A stretch of DNA of 64,000 nt from Proales similis (Eukaryota; Rotifera; Eurotatoria; Ploima; Proalidae). Location of the stretch: the NCBI GenBank assembly GCA_019059635.1, contig JAGVRJ010000003.1:1116001-1180000 (forward strand), given 5' to 3'. The position numbers were made by a program, and so were the translations under genes. A model generated the notes under the pieces. That model was not told the DNA's origin, did not search any database, and saw only the letters and a program-made list of their open reading frames with translations. Positions 1 through 11,410 of this stretch are shown here, piece after piece; position 1 is the first letter of the stretch; each line of letters starts with the position of its first letter.

Positions 1-295
1 CAGTTCGGACCATCCGTTTCTTAAGCAGTACGCGCATCTGGACAAGTCAGATGGCGGACGTTCGGCCATGCGTCAGCCAAACGAGACCGAGCTGGATTAT
101 TATGAACGACGCTATCAGGAGCGAGTAATAATCCTTCTTGACATCTTTGTAGTAGGATTCATTTTACTTTTATTTGTCTGATAGCAAAAAGCCGAGCGCA
201 GTTCGAAGCCTAAGCCAATTCAATCGAGCCCATATGATTCGGACGCACAGCTAAGCAAGGGAGCTCGTCGGCCGCCTGCTGGCAGCCGTAGATAA
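1..295 (+). CDS. 3' end of an unidentified protein gene (partial)
   Basis: The window opens inside a coding exon read from base 2 (bases 2-124). A short intron (125-184, GT...TAG) joins it in frame to a last exon (185-295) ending in TAA. The visible C-terminus is about 77 residues. It starts with a HPFLKQY stretch and continues with a charged, Arg/Lys/Pro-rich tail ending in GARRPPAGSRR. HPFLK-type strings are common at the end of protein kinase catalytic domains, so a Ser/Thr kinase C-terminus is possible, but this is a weak inference from a few residues. An AATAAA at 351-356 is well placed as its poly(A) signal. The 5' part lies outside the window. Confidence 0.6.
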
Positions 296-350
296 GGCCT
301 TGTTGTTTAGGACGAGCGATAGCAAATCACGTTTTATTTTTTAATTATTT

Positions 351-356
351 AATAAA
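351..356 (+). terminator. poly(A) signal AATAAA of the first gene
   Basis: AATAAA lies 56 bases after the stop codon at 293-295, in a T-rich stretch. It is followed by only about 200 bases before the next start codon, so the two genes are tightly packed head to tail. Confidence 0.5.
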
Positions 357-559
357 AGAGAGCATCGTTCAGCAGTTCAAGGGCCAGACCATGACAGCGA
401 GCGTCTTATCAAGGCTTTTTTTTCATTTTTTTTGGTTCAAGATAAGCGGCTGGTGGCTTGCGAGTCATGTGCGGACTTGTTATTACTTAATTAAGCGTCG
501 TCTGAATGACAATCGAGACAATCGTGGCCGCAAATTTCATTCGAAAAGTTTCACCCATA

Positions 560-2921
560 ATGAGCGATCAGGCATACAAAATTGACTTGGACGAGTCACA
601 GAGAATCATGTTCAGCTGGGAAGGCATCAATGCCAATTTGGTCGAGCAGAAAAGCTTGTTTCGTAAAAGCCCAAAGCAAACGTCGCAGCGTTCGTTTATT
701 CTTAGCAACATCAATGGAATCGCTCGTCCGGGCGAATTGCTCTCCATCATGGGTGCGAGTGGAGCAGGTTGGTATCGCCGGTCTAGAAAGTGGCCATTTT
801 CTAATAGGGTTTCTCTTCAGGCAAAACGACTCTCCTCAACATACTTACGTTTCGCAAGCAAAATGACCTAAGCATCACAGGCAGCGTGAAGCTGAATGGC
901 GAGACGGTCACTTCTGGTGCTCAAATCGCAGCCATTTCGGGCTATGTCCAACAAGAGGATCTATTCTTTGGAACCCTCAAAGTAAAAGAGCACTTGAAAT
1001 TCCAAGCCATGCTCAAGCTGGGCAAGTCGGCAACCAAAGAGGAGAAACTAGCCCGCGTGGAGAAAGTGATGAACGACGTAACTTTCGCTCATTTCAATCA
1101 ATTCCTTCTTGAGTTGACCAATATTTTTAGCTCAACTTGAAAAAATGTGAAGACACCCTGATCGGAAGCGTGCAGCTGGGCATCAAAGGCATTTCGGGCG
1201 GAGAAAAGCGTCGACTCGCCTTTGCTTCTGAAATCCTCACGGATCCGAGCATTCTGTTTTGCGACGAGCCCACCAGTGGTCTGGACAGCTTCATGGCCCA
1301 GTCGATTGTGGAGGCCATGCGCAATCTGGCCCAGCAAGGTCGCACAATCATCTGCACCATCCACCAGCCGAGCAGCGAGATATTTGATAAATTTGATCGC
1401 TTGTGTTTGCTTGCCGAGGGCAGACTTGCCTACATTGGCGATTTGCCCCAGGCTCATCAGTTTTTCGCTTCCAACGGCTTTGTCTGTCCTACAAATTACA
1501 ACCCGGCTGACTATTACATCAAAACTCTGGCAATTTCGCCCGCAGATCCGCCCAAGTCGCGTGAAATTGTTCAATCTGTTTGTGACTCGTTTGAAAACTC
1601 AGAGCTCAACAAGCAGCTGAAACACGAATTGACTGTGGTCGCCGAGAACTCTTCCAAGTCAAAGAGTCTGAGTTCACTTGACCGATTGGGGTGAGTTTAA
1701 CTCGACTTGAAATTTCGCCCTCTTGAAATTCATCCAACTGTTGGAAAGCTACAAATCAAACTCGTTCACCCAGATGAGATGGCTTCTGTGGCGAAGTTTG
1801 ATAAGCACTGTTCGAAACCCGCTGGAGACAAAAATCACTTTGACCCAGACGATTGTAACGAATCATTTCTCATTTTCCTTTTTGAATCTCTCAATCTGAC
1901 AAGCTCCTCAATTTGATTTCTGGTTAGTTCACAGCCGTTTTGTTTGGTCTTATCTTTTTGCGCTTGAGCTACGATAATATCGGCGTGCAGAACATAAATG
2001 GCGTCGTTTTTCTACTCATCACCAATTCGAGCTTCTCCAATTTGTTTCCAGTACTCAACAGCTTTACGTCCGAGATACCCATATTCTACCGAGAATATCA
2101 AAATCGCATGTACCGCGTGTTTAACTTTTACTTCTCCAAGTTCATCATTGAGGTGAGTCGGATAGCACACCCGTGAACACCTTTTCACCGCCTTCATTTA
2201 ACTTTCTCAGCTTCCTAAATTCATTGTTGTACCGTTCTTGTTCACATCGATCGTCTATTGGATGTGCAATTTGAACAACGATCCGGTACGCTTCCTAATT
2301 TGTTGCTTGACCATCATTCTGGTTGCAAATATCGCGGTCTCGTTCGGTAAGGCTACTAGCGCATTAGAACATATCGAGGACAAGTGAGCAAGTTTTCCCT
2401 CTTTTTCAGGCTCATTCATTTCGTGTGCAGCGCCTTCAGTGAACGCCGCTCTTGCCCTGGCTGGACCTGCATTAGTGCCTTTGATGATTTTCAGCGGCTA
2501 TTTCCTTAACAATGAGTAAGTGCGATGTGCTGCAGCATCTGAAACCAATTTTTGTTAATCAGAGGTGACAATTCAAAGCTCGATTCCAGTCTATTTCATC
2601 TGGGCCAAGTATCTGAGTTGGTTAGGCTACGCCAATGAGAACTTGGTGATCAACCAATGGAAGGGTGTTGAAAATATCGAATGTCTAGCCAACTCCACGT
2701 TCTGCTTCAGAAATGGCGATGATGTCATCAACTTTCTTAAAATGGACGAGGCAAGATTCAAAAGTTCAATAGCAATTTTTTCTCATTTAATTTCATTCGC
2801 CCTCTCTTCGAACTATTAGAACAACTATTATCGAAACTTCGCCTGCCTCGGTGCCTTGCTCATTGGCTTCCGTCTCTTGGCTTTCGCTGTTCTTCAACTC
2901 AAGGCTTCTCTCAGACGATAA
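560..2921 (+). CDS. White-like ABCG half-transporter, copy 1
   Basis: Nine exons join in frame to 623 codons plus stop: 560-767, 821-1077, 1131-1690, 1749-1854, 1928-2152, 2211-2346, 2410-2515, 2579-2750, 2820-2921. The N-terminal ATPase has Walker A GASGAGKTT (split by intron 1), signature ISGGEKRR, Walker B ILFCDEPTSGLDS and the switch HQPSSEIF, followed by CPTNYNPADYY as in Drosophila White. The C-terminal half has about six membrane segments and a family-typical NENLVINQW loop. ABCG half-transporters work as dimers in membranes and move pigment precursors, lipids or xenobiotics; the substrate here is unknown. The start was chosen by match to copy 2; an in-frame ATG at 506 is less likely. 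The intron after 2750 appears to begin with GC. An AATAAA follows at 2998-3003. Confidence 0.9.
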
Positions 2922-3721
2922 CCGATTCGTCTTCTTCTTCTTTTTCTTAGAAACGAAGCTTCTAGTGGGCCAAGTGTTGAAATCAAGCCTGACGCAGAAT
3001 AAAACCAACCAATCGATCGAAAAGTGCTCCTTTGGATTTCTTTATCAAGCGAGAATTTCATTGATTATTCATTAGATTGAGTTAATCGCAAATGTTCTTG
3101 GCTACAGGAAAAATGTCGCGCTTAGCTTTTGTTTTCCCAACTAAGATGCTAGCTTTTCTATGATAGGAAGTGAAAACTGCTTAAGTTCATAAATTTAGAC
3201 CAATTCTGAAGTGAATTTGGCCAAACCCTATATCGATTCATTTCAATTTGTTGTCGTCTGCTGAGCTAAAATAAAATGAGAAGGGAGGCGAATGTAAACA
3301 ACAGGATAAGTAAAATGCGTTTCATTGCATTACCTTGCTCTATCAACTGAACCAAGCTTAGTCTACATAAAAAAATTCCACAATATCCATAAAGAGGTTA
3401 AATAAGTCAATCATTCTGTTCAACTTAAAAACGGAATCAGTACGAATGAGGAAAAATTGGTGAATAAACAAAAAAAAATCTGGAAGAAATATAATCTAAA
3501 AATTGAGCGGGGCTGATCGTTTTATTATAAAAAAAGGAAAAAGAGAAAAAAAGATTTCGCATTTCTTCCTTGTGTTAACAGCAAAAAGGCGAGGCAGACT
3601 TGCTGTTCAGGTAAAAGGAAAAAAAATAAATTAAGCCTTAATCGTAGATAAAATTAAAGACTTTTTATTTTTCGAACTCAAGAATACCTGAGCTTGTTAG
3701 CTTCTACGCAAGAAGAGCAAG
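2922..3721. other. AT-rich intergenic stretch between ABCG copy 1 and the first channel gene
   Basis: Apart from the AATAAA at 2998-3003, this holds A- and T-rich low-complexity sequence and no supported gene. The 5' leader of the channel gene at 3722 presumably lies in its last part. No clear TATA box is visible. Confidence 0.6.
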
Positions 3722-5194
3722 ATGGCGGAAGAAGGCAAACAAGGTACAGACGAACAAATGAAGCAGAGCGTGTGGAAAGAGATGAGAGCTGTGTTTCTCA
3801 GATGGTCGGACAGCATCACGCCACATGGAGTGCCCAAAATATTCAGGGACCACGGAGTGTTCATGAAGGTCTTTTGGATTCTGTTCATCCTTCTGGCTCT
3901 CGCGGGCTGCTCGTATTTCATCGCCACCAGCATCATGGAGTTCCTCCAGTTCGACGTGGTCACCAAGGTTCGCATATTCGACGAGAGCCAGAGCGAGTTC
4001 CCCACCATCACCATCTGCAACCTGAATCCCTTCTCTACCGCGTTCGCAGACAATTTGTATACCGGCGAGTGGGCCGATCGAGATTTCCAACTTGAGGCGA
4101 TGAACCCTAGCTTCAACGAGAGTCAAAAGCGGGCTCTAGGCCCCGACATATCTGATATGCTTATTAAGTGCTCTTTTGGAGAAGTAGCTTGTGGATCAGA
4201 CGATTTCACTTGGTTCTATCAATTGGAAATGGGAAACTGCTTTAGATTCAACAGTGGCCGAGACGCATTGGGGAATGAGGTGCCCATAAAAAAGGTGCGC
4301 CGAGCAGGTCCATGGCATGGGCTGAACCTCGAATTAGTTGTGACCGATAACAATAACAAAGCCGCATTGAGAACTAACGCAGGGATCCGCATCTTTATCA
4401 ACAATCGAACCGAAGTGCCGGGGTCATTTTCGGACGGTGTCGACGTTGCTGCAGGATTTGTGGTCAACATCGGAATAACAAAGACCACCTCCCGGCGTCT
4501 GCCTTATCCATACAGCGACTGCAGTGATAATAAATTCGAGGACACCTCTTTTCGGGACTATTTTGTGAGTAGGAATTTGAGCTACCGGGAGCAGAGTTGT
4601 ACTTACCTGTGTCTTCAGCAACAGGTTATTGAAAACTGTAATTGCTACGACCTCTGGTTTGATAACATCGACCCTACTGTTCGTCCGTGTTTAACCGAAT
4701 CACAAGTCAACTGTTCCGACCGCGAGTTTTTCAAATTTAATGATCACGGAAAGCCAGACTGGTGCAGCAAAAAGTGTCCCAAGGAATGTCAAACATTTTC
4801 TTTCGAGTTCCAAAGCTCAAATTCAGCTTTTCCGTCGAGAAAATACTATGAGAACCTGCTCGATGAACCTTTGATACAGAGTATGCCGGACACGAGCTAC
4901 GAAGTACTCAAGACCAAGGTGCTCGAAGTGAATATCTACTTGCGCGAGCTCTCTTACACAAACATTTACGAGGTCGAGAAGATGAGCGTCCCCTCCCTTA
5001 TTTCTACTGTCGGCGGCACCCTGGGCCTGTTCATGGGCATGAGTCTGTTGAGCCTCGTCGAGTTGATTGAGTTGGGTCTTTTCGTATCAGTGGCTGTTAG
5101 GAAGAATCTTCAAACCAAGGAAAACAAGGTCAAACCTGAGCCGGCCCAGGACACAACTTTCTTCAAGAAGATTTCGTTTCGCAAACTTAGATAA
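3722..5194 (+). CDS. DEG/ENaC-type sodium channel subunit, copy 1
   Basis: An intronless 490-residue subunit of the degenerin/ENaC/ASIC family, which forms trimeric amiloride-type cation channels gated by peptides, protons or mechanical force. The layout is typical: cytoplasmic N-terminus with the gating His-Gly (H35, G36), first membrane segment about 50-70, the post-TM1 motif FPTITICNLNPF at about 93-104, a large Cys-rich extracellular domain with RLPYPYSDC, and a second membrane segment with the filter-like Gly-Met-Ser at 439-441 inside GLFMGMSLLSLVE. A 45-residue basic tail follows. The start has a good context (AAGATGGCG) and the same start is used by the two paralogues downstream. Its ends nearly match copies 2 and 3, while parts of the ectodomain differ. 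Ligand and ion selectivity cannot be read from the sequence. Confidence 0.92.
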   Translation: MAEEGKQGTDEQMKQSVWKEMRAVFLRWSDSITPHGVPKIFRDHGVFMKVFWILFILLALAGCSYFIATSIMEFLQFDVVTKVRIFDESQSEFPTITICNLNPFSTAFADNLYTGEWADRDFQLEAMNPSFNESQKRALGPDISDMLIKCSFGEVACGSDDFTWFYQLEMGNCFRFNSGRDALGNEVPIKKVRRAGPWHGLNLELVVTDNNNKAALRTNAGIRIFINNRTEVPGSFSDGVDVAAGFVVNIGITKTTSRRLPYPYSDCSDNKFEDTSFRDYFVSRNLSYREQSCTYLCLQQQVIENCNCYDLWFDNIDPTVRPCLTESQVNCSDREFFKFNDHGKPDWCSKKCPKECQTFSFEFQSSNSAFPSRKYYENLLDEPLIQSMPDTSYEVLKTKVLEVNIYLRELSYTNIYEVEKMSVPSLISTVGGTLGLFMGMSLLSLVELIELGLFVSVAVRKNLQTKENKVKPEPAQDTTFFKKISFRKLR

Positions 5195-7352
5195 TTCAAA
5201 GAATTATTTCCCTTAACCTTCCTCCCTCTATTATTGAATCCAATTCTCTTCTCCTTTTCCCTCAAATCTAATGGCCTTCTTTTTGGAAATTTAATTAAAA
5301 TATACTCGATTCTTGAAGAATCTCTTTTTGACTCTTGTACTTAAATTTGGTCGCACTTTTTATAAGTATCGAGCTTTGTGTTCACAAAAAGGCATCGAAA
5401 ATTTTCAAAAGTTTTTCTTTTACGGTATAACCTTAATTAGAAAAGAAATTGACTATAGAATCAAGTATTACTAATTGTGAAAATCCTATCCGAGTTCCCA
5501 TTGTTTAAAACTTTACGCTTATTATTGTTTATTCTTAAGAATAGATAGCCGACCAAATTAATTTATAACTTATTTATACATTAAACTTTTACGGAAAAAT
5601 TTGAAACATGATGTCAACGAGAGATATTTGTAGTGTTGCCGACCAACCGTTTTCTGTATCAGAAAAAAAATATGGTAAGGCGAGGTTTCTCATATTAAAA
5701 ATCACTAAGGAAGGTATTGTTTAGCGAAAATTATTTAAGATTGGTTTAATTTGATGCAAGACAAGAAAAAGCAAATGAAAGTAAACCAATTTGTTGCTAT
5801 TTATTGAAGCATATGCTTTAATTAAATATCAATCATTTAATTCACATTAGTCAAATTGTTTTGAAAATGTGGTTGATTAATAAACTACAAGGCTATAAAC
5901 AATTTATGTAGAAAAGTTGCTAAACACTCCCCTATGCCAGGGGAATATTTTTCCTTATCATCAAATCAATCAACGATTTCCTGACGAAATTCTCTCGTGT
6001 AGCAATACACGACACCATGAAGGCAACAAGTTAAAAATATAAAAAGCCAAGGAGAAATATTTTTGAGAAACATTTATATGAGTAAAAGCTTCCTAAATAA
6101 AATATTTTATGAAGAGATGCAAAAAACCATCAAGCTTAATAACCCTTAACAATTGGAAGCAGTTTTATCTTCCATTTTAGATTACTTACATAGGGCCAAG
6201 TTCATTCATCATTTATTTATCGAAAAATTTTCTGATGTGAATAAATCAATCATGAGAGACTCAAAGTACACTGTTCCGTGCTCTATAGAATATTTTAAAG
6301 GATCGAAATTACTTTTCTTCACGAAATTCTCTTGTGTAGCTTAAGGCACCATGAAGGCAACTTTTCAATAACAGCAAATCAAGTGAAAAAAGTTTTGGCC
6401 ACCGACCAAGAAGTCGACGATTTCTTCTTTAAATCATTTGAGAAGAAAATGCTGAAATACATAAGGCTTATTTCAAAAGGGATTTTTTAAAAAAACATTC
6501 AATAACATTATTAAAAATCGTTCTTTGTCACCTTAAGAATGTAAAAAAATTAATCAGAAAATAAGTTGCTGACATTATCGAAAGCGTTTAATTTGAAGAT
6601 TTTGATACATGAACATGATAGCATTATAGTCTTTTGAGCTGTTTCTATGCATATCATTGGCATAAAGGAAAATTTGGTTTTCATCATCTAAATATTAAGA
6701 CAGACATTCAAACTCTTCTTAATCAGTTCCAACTTTTCACCCACGTGCTTTCTTTCATTTGCGATTTGGCATTTCTGGTTCTTTGAGTTTTTTAAGCGTT
6801 TCTAAAACACTTTTTCTATAGTCGATGCTGGAACCGATTTCAACCATATTTCAAATTTGCCTTTAAGTTAAGTGTAAAAACAAGAAAAATGCACCAGAAG
6901 CATTCGCTTGGACGATAATTGAAATTCAAAAAGAAGTGAAAGAGTGGAAAGTGTTTCTATCAGTCGAAAATATACCGACGCGTGCATATCGCGGAACCAG
7001 CTCATTAATTATTTAATAAATATACATTGAAAAAGACGCAACAGCCTTTGGGCACTGAAATACTTCCTAGCTGTGCATTTTGAAAGTAATCATGCTAGGT
7101 TAAACATTCTTAAGAAACATTCATTATAAGGCTCATTATATTGTGTTGCACTTGGAGAGCTACTCTTTTCTGAAAAACTATGAACGCTTTTTTAAATTCA
7201 AAGCATGGCATATTCTTCTTTTTTCGGCTAAAACAGACTATAATTCTAAAGAAATTTCTGTTTAAATAATATATAATAATATTTAATCTTTTTCAACTAT
7301 TAGATTCCCGACGATTGAACTTAACGCCAACTAAAAAAATAAAACCGGCAAG
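5195..7352. other. AT-rich intergenic region between channel copies 1 and 2
   Basis: About 2.2 kb of AT-rich DNA with no supported gene. Short open frames (for example 6153-6344) look random. It holds an imperfect internal direct repeat (listed separately). The last 60 bases before the ATG at 7353 resemble the same stretch before channel copy 3 (9880-9940), including a shared AAACCGGCAAG directly before the start codon, so they are probably leader or promoter sequence copied along with the gene. Confidence 0.6.
5983..6361 (+). repeat. Imperfect direct repeat, two copies of about 45 bp
   Basis: Copies lie at about 5983-6028 and 6320-6361. Both read roughly ACGAAATTCTC(T/C)(C/T)GTGTAGC, then a short variable spacer, then CACCATGAAGGCAAC. 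They are about 290 bp apart, in the gap between two channel genes. They may be a decayed duplication; no function is evident. Confidence 0.5.
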
Positions 7353-8822
7353 ATGGCGGAAGAAGGCAAACAAGGTACAGACGAACAAATGAAGCAGAGC
7401 GTGTGGAAAGAGATGAGAGCTGTGTTTCTCAGATGGTCGGACAGCATTACGCCACATGGAGTGCCCAAAATATTCAGGGACCACGGAGTGTTCATGAAGG
7501 TCTTTTGGATTCTGTTCATCCTTCTGGCGCTCGCGGGCTGCTCGTATTTCATCGCCACCAGCATCATGGAGTTCCTCCAGTTCGACGTGGTCACCAAGGT
7601 TCGCATATTCGACGAGAGTCAGAGCGAGTTCCCCACCATCACCATCTGCAACCTGAATCCCTTCTCTACAGCGTTCGCAGACAATTTGTATAGCGTTGAG
7701 TGGGCCGATCGAGATTTCCAACTAGAGGCGATGAAACCAACATTTAACGAGAGCCAAAAGCGGGCTCTAGGCCCTGACATATCCGATATGCTTATTAAAT
7801 GCAGATTTGGTTCTGATTTCTGTGATATTCAAGATTTCACCTGGTTCTACATCATAAACATGGGAAACTGCTTTAGATTCAACACTGGCCGAGACGCATT
7901 GGGGAATGAGGTGCCAATAAAAAAGGTGCGTCGAGCAGGTCCATGGAATGGACTGAACCTGGAACTTGTCGTCAGCGACGAGGACAACGACGCCGCATTG
8001 AGAACTAACGCGGGGATCCGCATCTTTATCAACAATCGAACAGAAGTGCCGGGGTCATTTTCGGACGGTGTCGACGTTGCTGCAGGATTTGTGGTCAACA
8101 TCGGAATAACAAAGACCACCTCCCAGCGTCTGCCTTATCCATACAGCGACTGCAGTGATAATAAATTCGAGGACACCTCTTTTCGGGACTACTTTGAGAG
8201 TCGCAACTTGAGTTATCGAGAAAGTCAATGCATATACCTGTGTCTTCAGCAAAAAGTCATTGAAAAATGTGATTGTTATGACCTATGGTTCGATAATTTC
8301 AACTCTTCTGCTCAGCCATGCCTTACAGCAGCCCAAGTCGAATGCACAAATGATTTATTCTATAAGTTTAATGATCATGGAAAGCCAGACTGGTGTAACA
8401 AAAAGTGCCCGAAGGAATGTCAGACATATTCCTTCGAATTTCATAATTCTTATGCGGCATATCCGTCCAGAAAATACTATGAGAACCTGCTCGATGAACC
8501 TTTGGTACAGAGTATGCCCGACACGAGCTACGAAGTACTCAAGACCAAGGTGCTCGAAGTGAATATCTACTTGCGCGAGCTCTCTTACACAAACATTTAC
8601 GAGGTCGAGAAGATGAGCGTCCCCTCCCTTATTTCTACTGTCGGCGGCACCCTGGGCCTGTTCATGGGCATGAGTCTGTTGAGCCTCGTCGAGTTGATTG
8701 AGTTGTGTCTTTTCGTATCAGTGGCTGTTAGGAAGAATCTTCAAACCAAGGAAAACAAGGTCAAACCTGAGCCGGCCCAGGACACAACTTTCTTCAAGAA
8801 GTCTCTAGCTAGACCCAAATAA
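7353..8822 (+). CDS. DEG/ENaC-type sodium channel subunit, copy 2
   Basis: An intronless 489-residue paralogue of the channel at 3722, with the same His-Gly gating pair, FPTITICNLNPF motif, Cys-rich ectodomain and Gly-Met-Ser pore motif. It differs from copy 1 mainly in three ectodomain patches: about residues 112-125, 150-165 (FGSDFCDIQDFTWFY) and 300-385. The tail ends in SLARPK rather than SFRKLR. It is almost identical to copy 3, differing at only a few residues in the first membrane segment and the tail. A plausible poly(A) signal is the AATAAA at 9218-9223. Near-identical paralogues could co-assemble into one trimer; this is inference. Confidence 0.92.
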   Translation: MAEEGKQGTDEQMKQSVWKEMRAVFLRWSDSITPHGVPKIFRDHGVFMKVFWILFILLALAGCSYFIATSIMEFLQFDVVTKVRIFDESQSEFPTITICNLNPFSTAFADNLYSVEWADRDFQLEAMKPTFNESQKRALGPDISDMLIKCRFGSDFCDIQDFTWFYIINMGNCFRFNTGRDALGNEVPIKKVRRAGPWNGLNLELVVSDEDNDAALRTNAGIRIFINNRTEVPGSFSDGVDVAAGFVVNIGITKTTSQRLPYPYSDCSDNKFEDTSFRDYFESRNLSYRESQCIYLCLQQKVIEKCDCYDLWFDNFNSSAQPCLTAAQVECTNDLFYKFNDHGKPDWCNKKCPKECQTYSFEFHNSYAAYPSRKYYENLLDEPLVQSMPDTSYEVLKTKVLEVNIYLRELSYTNIYEVEKMSVPSLISTVGGTLGLFMGMSLLSLVELIELCLFVSVAVRKNLQTKENKVKPEPAQDTTFFKKSLARPK

Positions 8823-9940
8823 TTACGGTTTCATTCTTTTTTAAGTTTTTCCATTTTTCTGAATTTTTAATTCAACTTTCTCTCTCTCTTATCGGTGATT
8901 AACGCTGTTTATTTTACATTTTGAAGCCCCTTCCTTTATTCTCTCGGTGTTTTTTGCTTACTGTGCTCCATCTGATTTTTACTTCGTTGCTCAGATGCCG
9001 ATATATATGTATTGAGGAAAAAACGATTCACCAATAGGGTTCGCTGTAACGACAATTTCTTTTTTACAGAAGGAAATTTTTTAGTGTAATAATAGTTTCT
9101 TTCAGCCGATAAAAAGCCATAAAATAGCACCAAATCTTTCCAATGTTCCAATGGTTCTGTTATTCTCGAGAAATTCCTCTTTAAACGCAACGCAAATTGT
9201 TCATTTATTATTTATTCAATAAACTTTCACAACAACTTATCAGGCTTCAAACGCTCAAATTTTTCTCGCTGTGGATGTCGAAAAATAAAGCGGCTTAAGA
9301 AAAATGAGTGAAGAAAATGTACTTTGGACGTTATTTTTTCTTTTCGGAAGCTTTCGCCAACTCATAAAATGTGGCAGAATTATTTGATACAAGAGATGTC
9401 AAGCTTAGACTTTTTCCTTTTGATGATGCCTTAAATTCAATCACGGCCATAAACCATCATAAGGCATATGATTAAAATTACAAAATGCGATACGTCATCG
9501 TATGTGAACTTAATAATTGAAAACCGTGAAGGCTGAGTTCTGTCTATTGATTTGTTTATATCGTGATCGACTAAGGAACCATAATTCCTCCAGCCTAGAC
9601 AATTCTGAAACAATTCAAAAGATATTAAAGATCATTTACTATCTTACATTACTTTTTCTAGAATTTAAACAATGAAAGTATTTTAAAAATAATTAAATGA
9701 AAAACTGATTTGTTAAACTCGAAAAACCCAAGTGAAAGGTAATATCGAACATCAAAAAGTTAGAATTTTTTTCGCAGTTTATAACATTAAAGCTTATAAT
9801 TGTTCTTGCTGATTATTTTTTCGGATTATTCGACTGAAATAGAAAATAATTACTTGAATATTAACATCATCAAATTATTATGCCTTTTAAGATTCCTGGC
9901 GGTTGATCTAAACGCCAACTAAAAAAATAAAACCGGCAAG
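8823..9940. other. Intergenic region between channel copies 2 and 3
   Basis: About 1.1 kb of AT-rich sequence. It contains the likely 3' UTR of copy 2 (AATAAA at 9218-9223) and the probable leader of copy 3, whose last 40 bases match the leader of copy 2. Unlike the coding sequences on either side, the rest of this spacer does not visibly resemble the 5195-7352 spacer. Confidence 0.55.
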
Positions 9941-11410
9941 ATGGCGGAAGAAGGCAAACAAGGTACAGACGAACAAATGAAGCAGAGCGTGTGGAAAGAG
10001 ATGAGAGCTGTGTTTCTCAGATGGTCGGACAGCATCACGCCACATGGAGTGCCCAAAATATTCAGGGACCACGGAGTGTTCATGAAGGTCTTTTGGGTTC
10101 TGTTCATCCTGCTGGCGCTCGCGGGCTGCTCGTATTTCATCGCCACCAGCATCATGGAGTTCCTCCAGTTCGACGTGGTCACCAAGGTTCGCATATTCGA
10201 CGAGAGTCAGAGCGAGTTCCCCACCATCACCATCTGCAACCTGAATCCCTTCTCTACTGCGTTCGCAGACAATTTGTATAGCGTTGAGTGGGCCGATCGA
10301 GATTTCCAACTAGAGGCGATGAAACCAACATTTAACGAGAGCCAAAAGCGGGCTCTAGGCCCTGACATATCCGATATGCTTATTAAATGCAGATTTGGTT
10401 CTGATTTCTGTGATATTCAAGATTTCACCTGGTTCTACATCATAAACATGGGAAACTGCTTTAGATTCAACACTGGCCGAGACGCATTGGGGAATGAGGT
10501 GCCAATAAAAAAGGTGCGTCGAGCAGGTCCATGGAATGGACTGAACCTGGAACTTGTCGTCAGCGACGAGGACAACGACGCCGCATTGAGAACTAACGCG
10601 GGGATCCGCATCTTTATCAACAATCGAACAGAAGTGCCGGGGTCATTTTCGGACGGTGTCGACGTTGCTGCAGGATTTGTGGTCAACATCGGAATAACAA
10701 AGACCACCTCCCAGCGTCTGCCTTATCCATACAGCGACTGCAGTGATAATAAATTCGAGGACACCTCTTTTCGGGACTACTTTGAGAGTCGCAACTTGAG
10801 TTATCGAGAAAGTCAATGCATATACCTGTGTCTTCAGCAAAAAGTCATTGAAAAATGTGATTGTTATGACCTATGGTTCGATAATTTCAACTCTTCTGCT
10901 CAGCCATGCCTTACAGCAGCCCAAGTCGAATGCACAAATGATTTATTCTATAAGTTTAATGATCATGGAAAGCCAGACTGGTGTAACAAAAAGTGCCCGA
11001 AGGAATGTCAGACATATTCCTTCGAATTTCATAATTCTTATGCGGCATATCCGTCCAGAAAATACTATGAGAACCTGCTCGATGAACCTTTGGTACAGAG
11101 TATGCCCGACACGAGCTACGAAGTACTCAAGACCAAGGTGCTCGAAGTGAATATCTACTTGCGCGAGCTCTCTTACACAAACATTTACGAGGTCGAGAAG
11201 ATGAGCGTCCCCTCCCTTATTTCTACTGTCGGCGGCACCCTGGGCCTGTTCATGGGCATGAGTCTGTTGAGCCTCGTCGAGTTGATTGAGTTGTGTCTTT
11301 TCGTATCAGTGGCTGTTAGGAAGAATCTTCAAACCAAGGAAAACAAGGTCAAACCTGAGCCGGCCCAGGACATAACTTTCTTCAAGAAGACTCTAGCTAG
11401 ACCCAAATAA
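9941..11410 (+). CDS. DEG/ENaC-type sodium channel subunit, copy 3
   Basis: An intronless 489-residue channel subunit almost identical to copy 2. The visible protein differences are one Ile/Val in the first membrane segment (position 53), Thr/Ile before TFFKK and Ser/Thr before LARPK near the C-terminus. From about 7690/10278 to 8789/11377 I see no base difference by eye. All family landmarks are present (H35-G36, FPTITICNLNPF, Cys-rich ectodomain, Gly-Met-Ser pore). The two genes either arose very recently or are kept alike by gene conversion. An AATAAA at 11625-11630 is the likely poly(A) signal. Confidence 0.92.
   Translation: MAEEGKQGTDEQMKQSVWKEMRAVFLRWSDSITPHGVPKIFRDHGVFMKVFWVLFILLALAGCSYFIATSIMEFLQFDVVTKVRIFDESQSEFPTITICNLNPFSTAFADNLYSVEWADRDFQLEAMKPTFNESQKRALGPDISDMLIKCRFGSDFCDIQDFTWFYIINMGNCFRFNTGRDALGNEVPIKKVRRAGPWNGLNLELVVSDEDNDAALRTNAGIRIFINNRTEVPGSFSDGVDVAAGFVVNIGITKTTSQRLPYPYSDCSDNKFEDTSFRDYFESRNLSYRESQCIYLCLQQKVIEKCDCYDLWFDNFNSSAQPCLTAAQVECTNDLFYKFNDHGKPDWCNKKCPKECQTYSFEFHNSYAAYPSRKYYENLLDEPLVQSMPDTSYEVLKTKVLEVNIYLRELSYTNIYEVEKMSVPSLISTVGGTLGLFMGMSLLSLVELIELCLFVSVAVRKNLQTKENKVKPEPAQDITFFKKTLARPK

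Noticed and set aside
6153-6344. Small open frame between channel genes
   Set aside because: AT-rich, no signal, domain or paralogue, and it overlaps the imperfect direct repeat.
7847-8252. Minus-strand frames repeated opposite all three channel genes
   Set aside because: Shadows of the channel coding sequence, repeated only because the channels are paralogues.
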